Assembly (NCBI GenBank): GCA_963678675.1 | Contig: OY783199.1 | Coordinates: 14,020,232-14,084,231 of the forward strand | Length of the DNA: 64,000 nucleotides | Reading direction: 5' to 3' | DNA from: Xiphydria camelus | Taxonomy: Eukaryota > Arthropoda > Insecta > Hymenoptera > Xiphydriidae | Shown: in pieces, positions 11,139-22,938 of the stretch | Layout: each line of letters starts with the position of its first letter | Numbering within the stretch: the first letter of the stretch is position 1 | The notes under the pieces: generated by a model | What the model was told of the DNA's origin: nothing | What the model saw: only the letters and a program-made list of their open reading frames with translations | The model's database searches: none | Position numbers and translations under genes: made by a program

Positions 11139-11276
11139 CCTTTAGAGTCCGGGGGTGGTCGATAAATCGACCAGCAATTAGGTCGGGGCCTCCAAATAGG
11201 AAATTTATTGATTTTATTTATAAATTTCACGTCTAAAAAAAGTCGATTTTAACTGAAATTTCCCCGGACTTAAAAG
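11139..11276. mobile_element. Short TTAA-flanked MITE
   Basis: TTAA at 11135-11138 precedes CCTTTAGAGTCCGGGG, mirrored by CCCCGGACTTAAAAGG ending at 11276. It has an imperfect 16-bp inverted end and no coding sequence. Confidence 0.5.
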
Positions 11277-11557
11277 GTTCCAATGAATTGAAACAATGCT
11301 AATAAATACGGCAAAATGGATGAAATTTTGACAATGCAAAGTATATTGAATTATCAAAAGATATCAAAATAGAAACGTCGCTCCTTAAAACCGATTTTAA
11401 CTACTTTTTGTGTACTACTGTAACATTGAGATTGTAGGGGAAAACCGGAGGAAGGTAAAGTCCGGTCAGGTAGCTAAACTGCTCACACAACAGGCAAAGT
11501 TGCGCTACATTATTCACCAACATGTCGGTCCATATTTATATTGCGCAAGTCCGGTAT

Positions 11558-12710
11558 CATAAGAATTGAGTCAAAGGAATACAGGAATTTGGAGGTAAGG
11601 AAGGAAAATAGCACAGGTACATGAACAATAATTTATTTAACTAGCAAGTCCATTAAAAATATTTGTTTACTAATTTTACTTTTAATTTATTAACAGACAT
11701 TTTTTTAATTAAACACATTTTATCCTATGTATTTCTCACCAAATTTTTGGAATAAGTTTCGAATAAATAACAAAGTTACAAATTGATTACAAATTGGTTA
11801 CAAACTAATTGTTATTTTAAAAATATTAATGAAAAATATTAAGTACAGAAATCATGACCAACTAATATTCATGTTCATTTATACAATTTTATTATCCGAA
11901 ACGTGCTTTTTTGCTGGAGGTTGGTTGAGTCCAACTCTCGTCATCTTCCTCTTCGTCTACTATCTAAGGGGTTATGGCCATGAGAAACAGCTAACCCGGT
12001 GGAAAACTACCAGGAGAAACATCTGTACAAATTAATTAAAAAATAAAGAAAGAGCTAACGCGAGGTCACTTCCCGCATGGAAGTTGTAGAGAATTTCATG
12101 CTCTACAAAGTTCCATTTTTTATTTATTTTTTCGACGTTCTCAACGAACGTAATGCTGCGTCAAAGTTCGATAAGGCCCATTTCCCAATAATTTTCATTT
12201 ATTTATAAACAAATTGCAACTCGGAGGATACGCACAAACTAATATGTTATTCCTGGTATTTTTCTCCACCCCGATTGAGTATAAATTTATCCCCTGAAAA
12301 ATTATTTTAAAAGAACCGTGTAATTCGAGTTAGATTTACTGTCCTATAAAGGGATAGGGAGAAAAAATATGGTACACCGTCCTTGTGTGTGGTAACACCT
12401 CAATGGGAGGCTCGACCGGGGAAGTCCGAACTTCCTACACAACCCGACCCTTATTTTAAACTAATTTCAGATAAAAACTATTTACGAATCTTCTTCTCTG
12501 TTAACACAGTCGGAGCAGCTCAAAGCAGTTTCGGCGGTATATTCTTTACATACGAACTTCAAACATCTATGACACCGGTGTTGAGTAAATCGGTTTTGTA
12601 AATGTAAATTGGTTGAGTAAATGTAAATTAGTAGTGGTGGCGTCTAGGGCGGATAGTCAGCGAGGCATAGCTGGCTGAATATCGAAATACGAGGCGCATG
12701 TAAAAAGTAG
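11558..12710. other. Interior of the Harbinger element, nothing certain
   Basis: AT-rich sequence. On the minus strand near 11905-11965 a short run reads DEEEDDESWTQPTSSKKARF and then stops, which could be the tail of an accessory protein, but it is too short to assign. Confidence 0.4.
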
Positions 12711-12712
12711 TA

Positions 12713-13194
12713 CACGGAAAGAAAAAATCAAGAAATTTTATAGGGAAAGTTATAAAAAAAAGTTACTGTGCTGTCCTTGAATCGTGGTGCAAACGTCCAG
12801 ACCAAGAAAAAGTCTGAGGCGCATGCGTATTTATTAGTCAGTAGGTATATTCTCTGTGAGTGGAAAAGTCTAGAATCGAACTGCCTTTCGCACGCCTTCT
12901 GCCTCGGACGTACCCTCGGCAAAGGGTAGGTATCAAGGTTAGATACCTACACTTTGCCCTCGGGTAGCGGGGCAAAACGGTCAGGTAGTTCCCTTTATGA
13001 ATCTTTAGGGACAGGCCCGAATGGCACCCGAATTGTTGTTATGCAGTGGAGTAAAAATTCTAGCATGTACAGTAATGATTCCAGTGTAACTGTTAATTTT
13101 TCATTCGTTAATCAAGAAAAATCCTGGAAAGTGCCGCTTGCAGCACGATTACAATGTCAAGTACAGTAATTTTTCCTGATTTTTTCCTTTCGTG
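12713..13194. mobile_element. TA-flanked MITE with CACGGAAAGAAAA ends
   Basis: CACGGAAAGAAAAAATCA at 12713 is mirrored at 13194 with a few mismatches, and TA stands on each side. Inside is a 59-bp hairpin (about 12909-12967) around GGTATCAAGGTTAGATACC. It is inserted in the intron of the Harbinger remnant. Confidence 0.72.
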
Positions 13195-13276
13195 TATACA
13201 AACATTGAAAAATGTTAGATAAAATCTAACGTCGGTACCGATCGTGAGTTAAATATAAAATTTACACGTTACTTAC

Positions 13277-13650
13277 CTGTTGCTAAGTATCTCAATGTTA
13301 CAGCGAGTCGTTCAGTAGGTGAAATCGCTTTCCTCATAAACGTGTCCTTTTTTTTTATTAATAGCGTTAACTTTTCTAATAAATAATCAAAATCGGTGAC
13401 GGACAATCGCAAAAAATTTGTGTACAATGCTTCATCGCCATCTCTTATTTCTTGTAATAAATTATTTATTACTCCACAACGGTCACGATTTTGAATCCAT
13501 TCTTTAACCCAAATTGTACTTTTTTTTTACGATTTTGGCGTCTCCTACGTTGTCGTCTTTGCAGTAACATAAGTGCTAAGCAGGAAGCGGCTTGTATTTT
13601 GTCATCGTCATCAGAATACACATTTCCATTAAATATCTCTTATAAAATCA
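13277..13650 (-). pseudogene. PIF/Harbinger (HARBI1-like) transposase, first exon
   Basis: The minus strand reads an acidic start (SDDDDKIQAASCLALMLLQR), then an Arg-rich run, one frameshift, and WVKEWIQNRDRCGVINNLLQ. It then continues with LRLSVTDFDYLLEKLTLLIK and KAISPTERLAVTLRYLATG. This order (Trp-rich start, Leu-rich segment, S-P-x-E-R-L-A-V-T-L-R-Y-L-A-T-G) is the N-terminal part of Harbinger nucleases. The exon ends at 13277 with CAG followed by GTAAGT, a consensus donor, at the place where these genes often have an intron. The initiator Met is not clear, and downstream exons with the DDE residues were not found. Confidence 0.82.
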
Positions 13651-14136
13651 CTATAAATTTGAGAGCACAGTCAATACAACACTACTGCTCGAAAGCGGTG
13701 GAATGGCTAAAACGTAGGTAGGTACTCGTATATGAAAAGTTGCAGCTTTAGTTGCGCTATAAGAAATGGCGTATTGAGTGTGAACAGTCTTGCCACTTTA
13801 AGAAATGGCATTGACACTTCTAATGTGCGCAATTCATTTATGTAGCCATTTTAGACATATTCTTGCTTACGTGGGAACACGACGCGCAATTTTATAGTTG
13901 CGCTATAAAAACTTGCGCCATTTTCCAGGTGGCGCAATACAAAAAGTGTACAAGTGTGCGAGTACCATAAGTCCCAGTTACATTTTATGACTAATCACCT
14001 TTTTCTTTAACAGTTTTTCTCGGGTTTCTTAATGTGCAGCACATAACTATTATCACATATTCAGAAGATTAGATCGATAAGCCGCCTTCAAATTGATGCA
14101 ATATATAAAATCAGCTGAAGGAGAAAAGTCGATAAC

Positions 14137-15735
14137 ACAGTCACACAAAAAAAAAAGTTGGGTATACACCCGCAGTTGGCTTTTGATGCGATATATGTTA
14201 TCCGTAGTAATTTTGCCTCCTGATCACGAAAAATTGTCAAAATTTGGCCATCACATCAATTTTTTTATTTAATCGCAAAAAACCAGCCAGAGATCATGAT
14301 CTTTAAAAAATTAATGGACTTAAACCAAACCAAATTCGGTATAGGGGGTTTTTGGGTCGCTGATCACGAATCTGAAGTCGAAATTCAAAAATTCAAGATG
14401 GCGGATCCAATATGGCGGATGAGATTTTCGAAAATCAACGAATTCATGCCAAATTTGGTATACGGGAATTTTATAGGTCGCTGATCACGAATCTGAGTTA
14501 GATTTCAAAAATTCAAGATGGCAGTTCCAATATGGCGTATGAGATTTTTGAAAATCAGCGGATTCAGGCCAAATTTGGTATAGGGGGGTTTTTTGGGTCG
14601 CAGATCACGAATCTGATCTTTAATTATTGTTACAACATACACTTTGTAGTCGTCTCGAGGCTCGATTGATAAAAAACCGCAAAAAGGTGAACGCTTTCAC
14701 CAAGACATAAAAGTCATGAAAAATCGATACCAAGGAAAATGGGATGACCGTATGTTGGCGGACTATTGCTGGTTACTTAAAAGAGAGACACGCAACGTCC
14801 GTAGAAAGGGATTGGGCAGAAAATCTGTGAGAAGGTCGTTCACAGAAAAAAAAAACAAGATATAGCCGAAAGAAGGTAGATTAGAAGCCGTTAGAGGATC
14901 TAAAGAAGGTAGGTTAGCGGACGCAGGAGTTAGTGAGATCTCCAGATAGTGAGATATCGAGATGGGAAGATAGAGGGGTAGGAAGATAGATTGTAGGTGC
15001 GATAGTGAGTTTGTGAAGAAGGAGATAGAAAGATATGGTGTTAGTGAGATACTGAAATAAAAATTAAGTGACATTGTAGGATAGTACAATAAAAAGTTAG
15101 TAATTAGGCTACTTCATGAACTAAGGATCAGTTAATAGATAGATAGATGGATTGATTGATTAACTAAACATTTTTTGTCGCTGTATATCAAATTTGGTAA
15201 AAAGTCGTTGATTTTCGAAAATCTCATCCGCCATATTGGATCCGCCATCTTGAATTAAAAAAATCTGTCTTCAGTTTCGTGATCGGCGATCCAAAAAACC
15301 CCCCTATACCAAATTTGGCATGAATCCGTCGATTTTCAAAAATCTCGTCCGCCATATTGGATCCGCCATCTTGAATTTTTGAAATCTGACTTCAGTTTCG
15401 CAATCGGCGACCCGAAAAACCCTCCTATACCAAATTTGGCATGAATCTGTCGATTTTCGAAAATCTCGACCGCCATATTGGATCCGCTATCTTGAATTTT
15501 TGAATTTCGACTTCAGATTCGTAATCAGCGGCTAAAAAGACCCCCCTATACCGAATTTGGTTTAAATCCATTAACTTTTTGAAAATCATGATCTCTGGTT
15601 GGTTTTTTGCTATTAAATGAAAAAATTGATGTGATGGCCAAATTTTGACAATTGTTTCGTGATCAGGAAGCAAAATTACTATAGATAACGTATATCGCAT
15701 CAAAAGTATACCCCACTTTTTTTTTGTGTGACTGT
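14137..15735. mobile_element. Foldback element 1, with captured coding piece
   Basis: ACAGTCACACAAAAAAAAAA at 14137 is mirrored at 15735. Arms of about 490-530 bp (14137-14625 and 15205-15735) are long inverted repeats built from units of about 110 bp. Each unit holds GGTCGCTGATCACGAATCTG and CCAATATGGCGG. The 580-bp centre carries an open coding piece (14650-14865). The same modules occur in the elements at 29473 and 34001, so this is one family. The termini and centre have no recognisable transposase. Confidence 0.78.
14650..14865 (+). pseudogene. C-terminal piece of an arthropod protein of unknown function
   Basis: The frame is open for 71 codons and ends at TAG 14863-14865. It reads GERFHQDIKVMKNRYQGKWD, then MLADYCWLLKRE, and ends in a basic tail. 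The order GERFHQ-RYQGKWD-DYCW matches the end of the longer protein remnant at 29790-30470. I know this as a repeated arthropod hypothetical protein with no assigned function. The 5' part is absent; the frame opens just after a stop at 14647. It sits between the arms of a foldback element, so it travels with it. Confidence 0.6.
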
Positions 15736-15764
15736 AATTTGTTTTTAAGCCATCTTTCATTTAA

Positions 15765-15998
15765 CCCCTTTCTGCATCTTGTACCATATACGGCACAAAC
15801 GCCTTTTCACTCATTATCTTTTGTAAATAACCTTTAAATGTGAATAATGCAACGTTTTTCTTTACTTCAATAAATATAGAAACTGTTTTTATAAGTTATT
15901 GTTTAGAAAATTGTTTTATGTCATATAGTTATTTTTAGAAAAATTGTCTTGTCATATATTTTTGTGTACGAAAGATAGAAATATCATGCAGTAAGGGA
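15765..15998. mobile_element. TTAA-flanked MITE, 234 bp
   Basis: TTAA 15761-15764 and 15999-16002 flank ends CCCCTTTCTGCAT and its inverse (ATGCAGTAAGGGA). The ends fit the piggyBac style. It is non-coding. Confidence 0.65.
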
Positions 15999-16823
15999 TT
16001 AACTCGTTTGGTGATAATTTCGTCATTATATCAAGTTTCACAATCCCACGGACCCGTTTTGTGAAAGTGCTATTAAACTTTAAATAACGAGTGTCTATCA
16101 AATCTTATTTTCTATAGGTTTAACTGCTATCTCTCATTGCTTAACAGTTTTACATAAGAACCATGATACGTCATCAAACTTTCCAAAAATCTTATTCATT
16201 ATTATTCGCAATTCACTTTTGAGCTCTTGATCAACTTCACGTTAATATGCGTATGCTCAGTCTTATCGTAATTATTTTCAAACTATCAAGCTAATACATA
16301 AATCTTGAAAAAAATGCTATATTTGTAATATATATAATACTTTAATGGACTGAAACAATCCGTGCGAACTGTGTCTAATAAATATATTCATTGTTAACCA
16401 TGATTTAATATAATTGCCCTTCTGAACCATATATGCTTAATATATTATTTTTCAAAAAAGTATCAATTTAATCCCTAGTATTATAAAACATTTTCAATGC
16501 ATGCACTCCTATACAATAGCAAAACTACAGCCATATTCTGAACATACCCTTTGCCATACCATTTCCATATAATTTTTTTTTTGCTCGGGATTGACAAGGG
16601 TATATATTAATTTTCATAATTACATAATTGCATATATATTAATCTTCATAATTAGATGTATTAGATTAAAGATTTATATGGGTCGTCCTACGCCAGATCA
16701 GCAAGCCTTTGACTCTCATCATCGTGGATTTGTTGAAGGAGATTTCCCCGTGTTGTGTTTACCTCAAAAGGATTCTAACTTCTTAAATAGATTTTTTCAC
16801 CATAGCGTTCATGAATTATTTAA
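15999..16823. other. AT-rich, no recognised feature
   Basis: Stops in all frames. An 88-codon frame at 16591-16857 runs into the next MITE and resembles nothing I know. Confidence 0.55.
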
Positions 16824-17063
16824 CACTTTCACTGCCGGTCACGCAGCATGTGCGTGATGCGAGATTTGCCGAGCGGCCGGTCACGCAGACCCTGCGTGAT
16901 GTGCATACCGCTATTCCACGATGCAATGCTGGTCTGGCCTTTATGGATGTTCAAAAAATTATGTCGGCACAGTGAACATGATATCCATAAAGGCCAGACC
17001 AGTATACATCGTGGAAACGGCGGCATGCACATTTTCCGAAAAACTGCGCCGGCAGTGAAAGTG
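16824..17063. mobile_element. 240-bp piggyBac-like MITE with perfect ends
   Basis: TTAA 16820-16823 and 17064-17067 flank CACTTTCACTGCCGG and its exact inverse. The middle is a long hairpin (16897-17031) around GGTCTGGCCTTTATGGAT. Both strands carry long open frames only because the sequence is palindromic. Confidence 0.85.
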
Positions 17064-17745
17064 TTAAGACTACAAAGACATACCATTCTTTTAAACTCAG
17101 AAAAATTCTCAAAAATCTTCTGAGAAATTACCAGTTTAAGACTCGTCCGAAAGTGATAAAATTTAAATAACTTTTTCTTACGTAGGTACTTCAAATATAT
17201 TTTTGTCACAAAAATCTTTTTGAACCTTGTTCAAATTATACAGTAAATATTTGAATATTTTCTACTGATTAAAAATAACTTCGAAGGTAAAACCAATTTT
17301 TTCCTAATAATTTCAAAATAATCACGGAAATAATTATTTTTACTTTCAGTGATTTTTGTTCATTCAAGAGATATTATTTTATTAAGAGAATTGGGAGAAT
17401 TTTGTGATGGTCATATCGCCATGACGACAGTAATTAGGGCAAACAAATTATAGGTCATTGGAAAGGTCTCGGCTCAAAGTTGTAGCTTTTCGAGGTTACG
17501 ACCTTCTCCCGTCCCCACGAACAAACGTTGTCATGATAACAGATGGATGGATAAACAGATGGACCATATCAACGGGTTACTATGGCAAGAGGTTGTTATC
17601 ATGGTAACCGTTACCATAGATGCGGTAACCAAGCCAAAATAATAAATAAACAAATATTATTAAGAGAATAAGGAGAATTGTGTGACAGCCGTATTACCAC
17701 GATGTGCCGTGGTCTGAAGCCCAGAAAACATGCTCTAAACCTTAA
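17064..17745. other. Diverged direct repeat, no gene
   Basis: TATTAAGAGAATTGGGAGAATT (about 17391) recurs as TATTAAGAGAATAAGGAGAATT (about 17659), each followed by a related TGTGATGG/TGTGACAG block. An imperfect GGTAACC/GTTACC inverted run lies between. Confidence 0.45.
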
Positions 17746-18667
17746 GGATGTTTCGCCCATATTGCAGAAGGGGAGTTGAGGTGGAAGGGATCAGTACGAT
17801 TTTCGTCAGTGTTCCAATCCTTGAACAAAAAAAAATTATTCTTTAATATCCTCCTTGAAGTTATATTTCATGATATCGGTCGAGCCATTATTTTTCTGTA
17901 ACTCTACTTTATAATCTGTATCCTTAAAGTATGTCAAAAAAAATTATAGAAAAATATATTATAATTATTTTTAAAATATTGAAGCGGTCGGGAACAGCGG
18001 CAACGTCGCCTCATAGAGTGTTATAGAGAAGTGTGGTGGCACAAGTTGGTAACATTGCCTCACGAGAGCTTACTAGTTAAAACCCCGAATTATTAACAAC
18101 ATCCAACAAAAATAATATAAATTATAATGAAAAGTGCTGTTTAAATGTATAAACATTAATCATTGCGATTAATAATTTTCACAAAACGTGAGCTCTCCGT
18201 ATACGCTACACAGAAGATGTAACACTTTTAACTCCAACTTTTGCTACTAGAGCGCATGACGGTACCCATGCACGATCCCTAAACTTGGCGCGCCCTGCGG
18301 CGTTGCCGCTCTTCACAACTGCGCGCGCAGCAATCTCCATCGTAAGCGAAATTACCAAGATTTCTGAATTATTTGTTATAAATTACTGCCCTGATCGATG
18401 TGTGAAAATATACCATTTATTCTTTGCATAATAATCTAGCGGCATGCAAAGTTTCATTACGGTAACCCAATTTTCCATCGTTTTTTCTAAGTTTCTGTGA
18501 ATTTCCCATAAGAGCACGGGTTAAATTGTCATTTTTATTTCAATTATAACTTTTTAATGAGTGTCAAGAGACTTGAAATTTTGCATACGGTTTTCAAAGA
18601 TATTAAAGAATCTTGGGGAAAAAATTGAGTAACTTCCTATATTTTTGACAATAGGGGTGAAACATCC
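17746..18667. mobile_element. TTAA-flanked 922-bp element
   Basis: TTAA 17742-17745 and 18668-18671 flank GGATGTTTCGCCCATATTG and an inverted partner ending GGGGTGAAACATCC. TTAA targets fit piggyBac or Kolobok; the GGATG end does not decide between them. No open frame of note. Confidence 0.65.
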
Positions 18668-18947
18668 TTAACAATATATTGCCGAGGTGGAGATTTTCAA
18701 CCACTGGATTTGCTATAGGAATAATAATAAATGACTGTATTCAATGCCAGAAATTGAGGGACGACCCTTATGCAGGGTGTTTCAAAATTCAGTACAAATA
18801 TTTGAAGGGCGTATTTTTGAGATCAGAATAAGACTTTTTTCCCTATAAATATGTGTCCTAAAATACACCCTTTCCGAGCTACAGCCATCTTAATTTTCAT
18901 TTTAAAAATCGATTTATGGCAATTTTAGGTCAACAAAACGATTAGAG

Positions 18948-19340
18948 CACTCGTATTTCTTTGAACGAGTTTTGTGGGCATTGCCATGCTCGCAGTTTTG
19001 CAGCAGGGGAACATTAATGGGAGGCTTCATGAAATACGGCCATAAAAAAGTTAACACACCTCCACCACAAAAATCTGATCTGATCTTTCCGTATTTGATC
19101 CAAAATGATAAGGAATCTCTCAACAATCATAACAATATTCGCTCTTATAACTCAGCATTGGCAATGGTCTGTTCGAAAGCTGCAATTGACGAACAGGGTC
19201 ACCAAGGTCCATATTACTTCAAAATTCATGGAATCTTCTATCACGGACGTGAACCTCTAATACCCACTAATCACCAAATTAGTTCTAATGCACAAGTGTT
19301 CTTTTACGACGCAGACGAGGTTTATCGTATTCGACTTGGT
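18948..19340 (+). pseudogene. Helitron Rep/helicase protein fragment, N-terminal part
   Basis: In one frame NEFCGHCHARSFAAGEH gives the Cys/His pair ahead of the Helitron N-domain. After a frameshift the next frame reads NIRSYNSALAM, then GPYYFKIHGIFYH and a tail DADEV. The order C-x2-C(H), N-x-R-x-YNSALAM, GP-Y-F-x-IHG is characteristic of Helitron proteins upstream of the rolling-circle nuclease. After about 19340 the similarity stops. It is too short to hold the nuclease or helicase motifs and is a dead piece. Confidence 0.72.
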
Positions 19341-19710
19341 CATCACGCGATTAGTGGCTCTCTCCAAACTATAATGAATTTTTCATCGTATCATTTGAAT
19401 GAAGTCATATGTAGTATAGTTATCACCAACTGTTCAATATTATTCAGTCCGGAAAGTATGAAGACCCTAAGGAGCCTCGTATGAGGGCGGAGTGAAAAAT
19501 CTAATACTTTTCTAGTAGATGGTGGTGCGATCACGAAAATGAGTATATATCGGCATAGTGGCATCCTTTCTAGTAATGCTCTATTAATTGTAAGCCTACT
19601 TGACAGTTAGTTTCGTTTGAATCACCTGGAAAAGTAAATAATCGGAAAATTTAGGTAAAAATAAAAAAAGTGTGGTGATTAAATATTAGGTACTTTTTAA
19701 ATGAAAAATC

Positions 19711-19939
19711 ACCACCTGATTTACCGGATTTGGTTCCCTGCGACTTCTTTCTCTTCCCAGACTTAAAAAAATGGCTGGCTGGAAAGAAATTCTGATCAAA
19801 CGAAGACGTCATCGCCGCAACAGGGGGCTTAGAAAGAAATTACAGACTTAGAAAAAAAATTACTTTTTGGAGTTTAAAGAAATTTAAATATCATTGGACG
19901 AAGTGTATTGAGCGGAATGGCGACTATGTTGAAAAATAA
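19711..19939 (+). pseudogene. Mariner transposase C-terminal end
   Basis: The translation reads PPDLPDLVPCDFFLFPDLKK, then WLAGKKF, a stop, and SNEDVIAA. This matches the conserved PDL-P-(S/C)DFFLFP segment with the third catalytic Asp. After a shift, FKYHWTKCIERNGDYVEK ends at a TAA, the usual mariner C-terminus. It has at least one stop and one frameshift. The N-terminal half is absent. A long palindrome starts 31 bases after its stop. Confidence 0.82.
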
Positions 19940-19969
19940 ATGAACAATTCATAAAAAAAGAAAGTAATT

Positions 19970-21622
19970 TAAACACAAAATGCGTCACGGGACGCCTGTT
20001 AGATGGGGAACATCGAAATTCTTCTTTGTAGAAAGTATGCGATATGAAGTATGGATCACGCGTCCGTCGAAAGAACATGTGCGCCAGTGCGCATTTGTAT
20101 TTATAACTGTGGTACTATTAAACGGTACGAACCGTTGTGTCGAATGCCGGTTATCGCGAGACGAAATAGTAGTACAGGACATTTAGTAATCGTCTTCTAA
20201 AAATCGAGCCTACCGAAATGTTTTTTAACTGCTTATTATGATGTACCAATATATACCTGAAAGTTGCGCCACCGACGCACTGGAGCTTCGTGGCATATAA
20301 GAGGTCAAAGGTCGCGGATTTTGTTATCTCGCTTCCTATCGCTCCAACGTGAAAAATACCTATTACAAAAGTTGAAGATCTCAATTTTTAATACCTAAAA
20401 AAATATTTGACGTAAATACGCCTAACCGTTCTCGAGATATGTAGCTGAATATGTGGAAAAATTCAAAAATAGCCAAATTCTCAGGTCCCTATTTTCCGGA
20501 ACGGTTTCGCCGACCGTTACTCAGGTACCTTATTGTTTCAAGAACAATTGGGTATATTCAAGATATGGAGGACACTCCTTTAGTTGAACAACCGTCGGAA
20601 AGTGATGGAAATTTCAATGAAGATGATTGATAGACAAACCCCATGACATCGCATGGATTAGACCTACTAGGGAGAAACCATATTAAAAAAAACGCGCCAC
20701 GCATTCTAACTCAAAGGTGATGTGGAAATGAATGCTTCCGCAAACTTCGCAGCATCATATCTCGAAAACGGTAAGGTGTATCTGAAAAGTGTATGGGGCC
20801 ATTTAGTTACATAATTTCATGATCTAACAGCAATAACTTGTTTCATTTTTGTGTGAGTCATAGAGAGCGAGATAATAGCGTTAAAACAGATGTAGTCGTT
20901 TTTGACCAAAACTTATCTTTCGTGTCTCATTTCTCGAGAACATGTAGGCGTACGAAAACCAAACTGGGCTTTTTAGAAAGGGCGTTTATTCATAAAAACA
21001 TAATTATATAGGTGTAATTGCCGTTTGAGTAGTAGGAAGAGATAAGAATGCGGCGATACACGTTGCATACCCGAATTTAGCTATTTTTGAATTTTTCCAC
21101 ATATTCAGCTACATATCTCGAGAACGGTTAGGCGTATTTACGTCAAATATTTTTTTTAGGTATTAAAAATTTAGATCTTCATCTTTTGTAATAGGTATTT
21201 TTCACGTTGGAGCGATAGGAAGCGAGATAACAAAATCCGCGACATTTGACCTCTTATATGTCACGAAGCTCCAGTGCGTCGGTGGCGTAACTTTCAGGCA
21301 TATATTGGTACATCATAATTAGCAGTTTAAAAAAAAATTTTCGGTCAGCTCGATTTTTAGAAGATTGCATGATTTTCAAGCTAAACGTCCTGTACTACAG
21401 CGACCGATGACAGAGTTAAGAGAGAGTAAACTAAATGCGCTTTTTGAATTAGATACAACGGTTCGTACCGTTTAATAGTATCATAGTCATAAATACAAAT
21501 GCGCACTGGCGCACATGTTCTTTCGACGGACGCGTTGTCCATCCTTCCTATAGCATACTTTCTACAAAGAAGAATTTCGATGTTTCACATCTAACAGGCG
21601 TCCCGTGATGCATTTTGTGTTT
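19970..21622. mobile_element. 1.65-kb foldback with about 500-bp arms
   Basis: AAACACAAAATGCGTCACGG near 19971 is mirrored at 21622. Arms 19970-20480 and 21075-21622 are inverse copies with scattered differences (for example GCGCCAGTGCGCATTTGTAT on one side and its inverse on the other). A spacer of about 590 bp has no recognised gene. Confidence 0.82.
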
Positions 21623-22076
21623 TTCAAATGAAATCGAGTAAAGAATTCTACGTCGTTATATTCTTCAAAATAATCAATTCTGGAATAGTTTTATATTAGA
21701 TAATGGCTATAAATTAGTAGGTATAGATATCTTTTATTTACCGGGCATGTATTTTCTTCGAATTTCCGATTTTTGGTAATACGTCAATGTTATCATCAGA
21801 TGATTATTCGAAAACTGGTACATCAATCAACTCCATTTCAAAATTAATAACAATGTACCACAACGATCAGGTTATGATTATGTCATGAAAGAATAAAGAC
21901 AAACAAAAAGTTAAGTTATACTGAGGATGAACAACTCCGAATTCCGTTTATCGCGCCGGAATAGCTGTCAAAACGACCAAATATCATGCACAATACGTAC
22001 TTCTTACTACCAACCTAAAAATAATTGTAGGTGGCCAACCCTTATACCTGTAATAGTTATCCCAGGCAAATATGTA
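21623..22076. other. No recognised feature
   Basis: Short open frames only; nothing recognised before the TA-flanked MITE. Confidence 0.5.
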
Positions 22077-22287
22077 CACCCGGGGACACGGTATCTGTCG
22101 CTGGTGACTTTTTTTAAACGTTATTTTTAAACGTACTAACCAATAATTAATAATCCTCATGCTTTCATTAACGAGAGTAGACGCCACCGTAGCTAATGAG
22201 CGCATGAGAATTAATTATTCATTGGTTAGTACGTTTAAAAATAACGTTTAAAAAAGTCACCAGCGACAGATACCGTGTCCCCGGGTG
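22077..22287. mobile_element. TA-flanked CACCCGGGGAC MITE, copy 1
   Basis: The ends CACCCGGGGACACGG and their inverse lie between TA dinucleotides. The subterminal inverse pair includes CTGTCGCTGGTGACTTTTTT and ACGTACTAACCAAT. It is about 211 bp, almost wholly palindromic, with a small loop holding GCCACCGTAGCTAATGAG. Confidence 0.9.
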
Positions 22288-22341
22288 TAGCTTGTAAAAC
22301 GCTTGCGCTTTATACCAGGTATAAAGTAGAGTATATATTTA

Positions 22342-22522
22342 GGGCCGGTTTTACCAACACGGTATAAACGCGGTATAGCGCTCTATACTGAGAATAACCA
22401 GCAATAAGCCTTATGGTTATTCTCAGTATAGCGCTATACCGAGTTTATACCTGTTGGTAAAAGCGACCCTTATTCTCGGTATATTTATTCTAGGTATAAC
22501 TTGGCATTTATAAAACCGGCCC
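22342..22522. mobile_element. TA-flanked GGGCCGGTTTTA MITE
   Basis: GGGCCGGTTTTACCAAC at 22342 and its inverse at 22522 stand between TA dinucleotides. The centre is a hairpin around GCGCTATAC/GTATAGCGC. 181 bp, non-coding. Confidence 0.82.
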
Positions 22523-22938
22523 TAAGCGGATTAAGTAGCCGACGGTTGGCAGTGATTAGCAAAGTGATTTCGGTGACGCGTGACTCATTAGGAATCGTCC
22601 GGCAATTAGCTTTCCGCGAAAGGTACCGGACCGCGAGCGCATTCCAGCCCCTGCTTGGCCTTAACATACCCCATCTCATCCCTCGACTGACCTTCGTTCT
22701 ACAAGAGTATAGGGAACTGACATGTAGGAGGAGCTTGCTTGTGACGTAGCAATATCGAGTCGCAAAATGTATACAAGTGCAATGACAGAATTACTAAAGT
22801 TAGAAAATATTTGTCAGTGGGCAAAATGCACTCCTTCCAGCCGAAATTTCGTAGAAGGAGAAAGAACCTTCAGTGCGAGCCATGTTATATTATGTGGAAG
22901 AAATTAAGAAACGAAGGAAAGTGATACCGTGAAGTTAT

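Larger units (their letters stand above)
9859..11557. repeat. Inverted block pair inside the Harbinger element
   Basis: The run 9859-9996 (ATACTGGACTTGCGC ... AATGTTAC) is repeated in inverse at 11421-11557. The left copy is followed directly by a duplicate of the transposase exon end, so a piece of the element seems to have been copied back in reverse. Confidence 0.8.
9706..13967 (-). mobile_element. PIF/Harbinger element, 4.26 kb with TAA target duplication
   Basis: TGGTACTCGCAGACTTGTAC at 9706 is mirrored at 13967, with about 50 bp of inverted terminal repeat. TAA stands directly outside both ends (9703-9705 and 13968-13970), the 3-bp target of PIF/Harbinger. A transposase exon with typical HARBI1-like motifs lies near the right end on the minus strand, which supports the class. 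The interior was enlarged by at least three smaller insertions and by a duplicated inverted block. No catalytic DDE exon is recognised, so it is inactive. Confidence 0.82.

Noticed and set aside
11905..11965. Acidic run DEEEDDESWTQPTSSKKARF on the minus strand
   Set aside because: A stop lies just upstream and another just after; too short to call a gene.
16829..17209. 126-codon minus frame and 91-codon plus frame
   Set aside because: Both are by-products of the palindromic MITE at 16824-17063.
18972..19484. Intact 170-codon gene
   Set aside because: Only its middle matches Helitron proteins; the start is in another frame and the end is unrelated, so it is a fragment.
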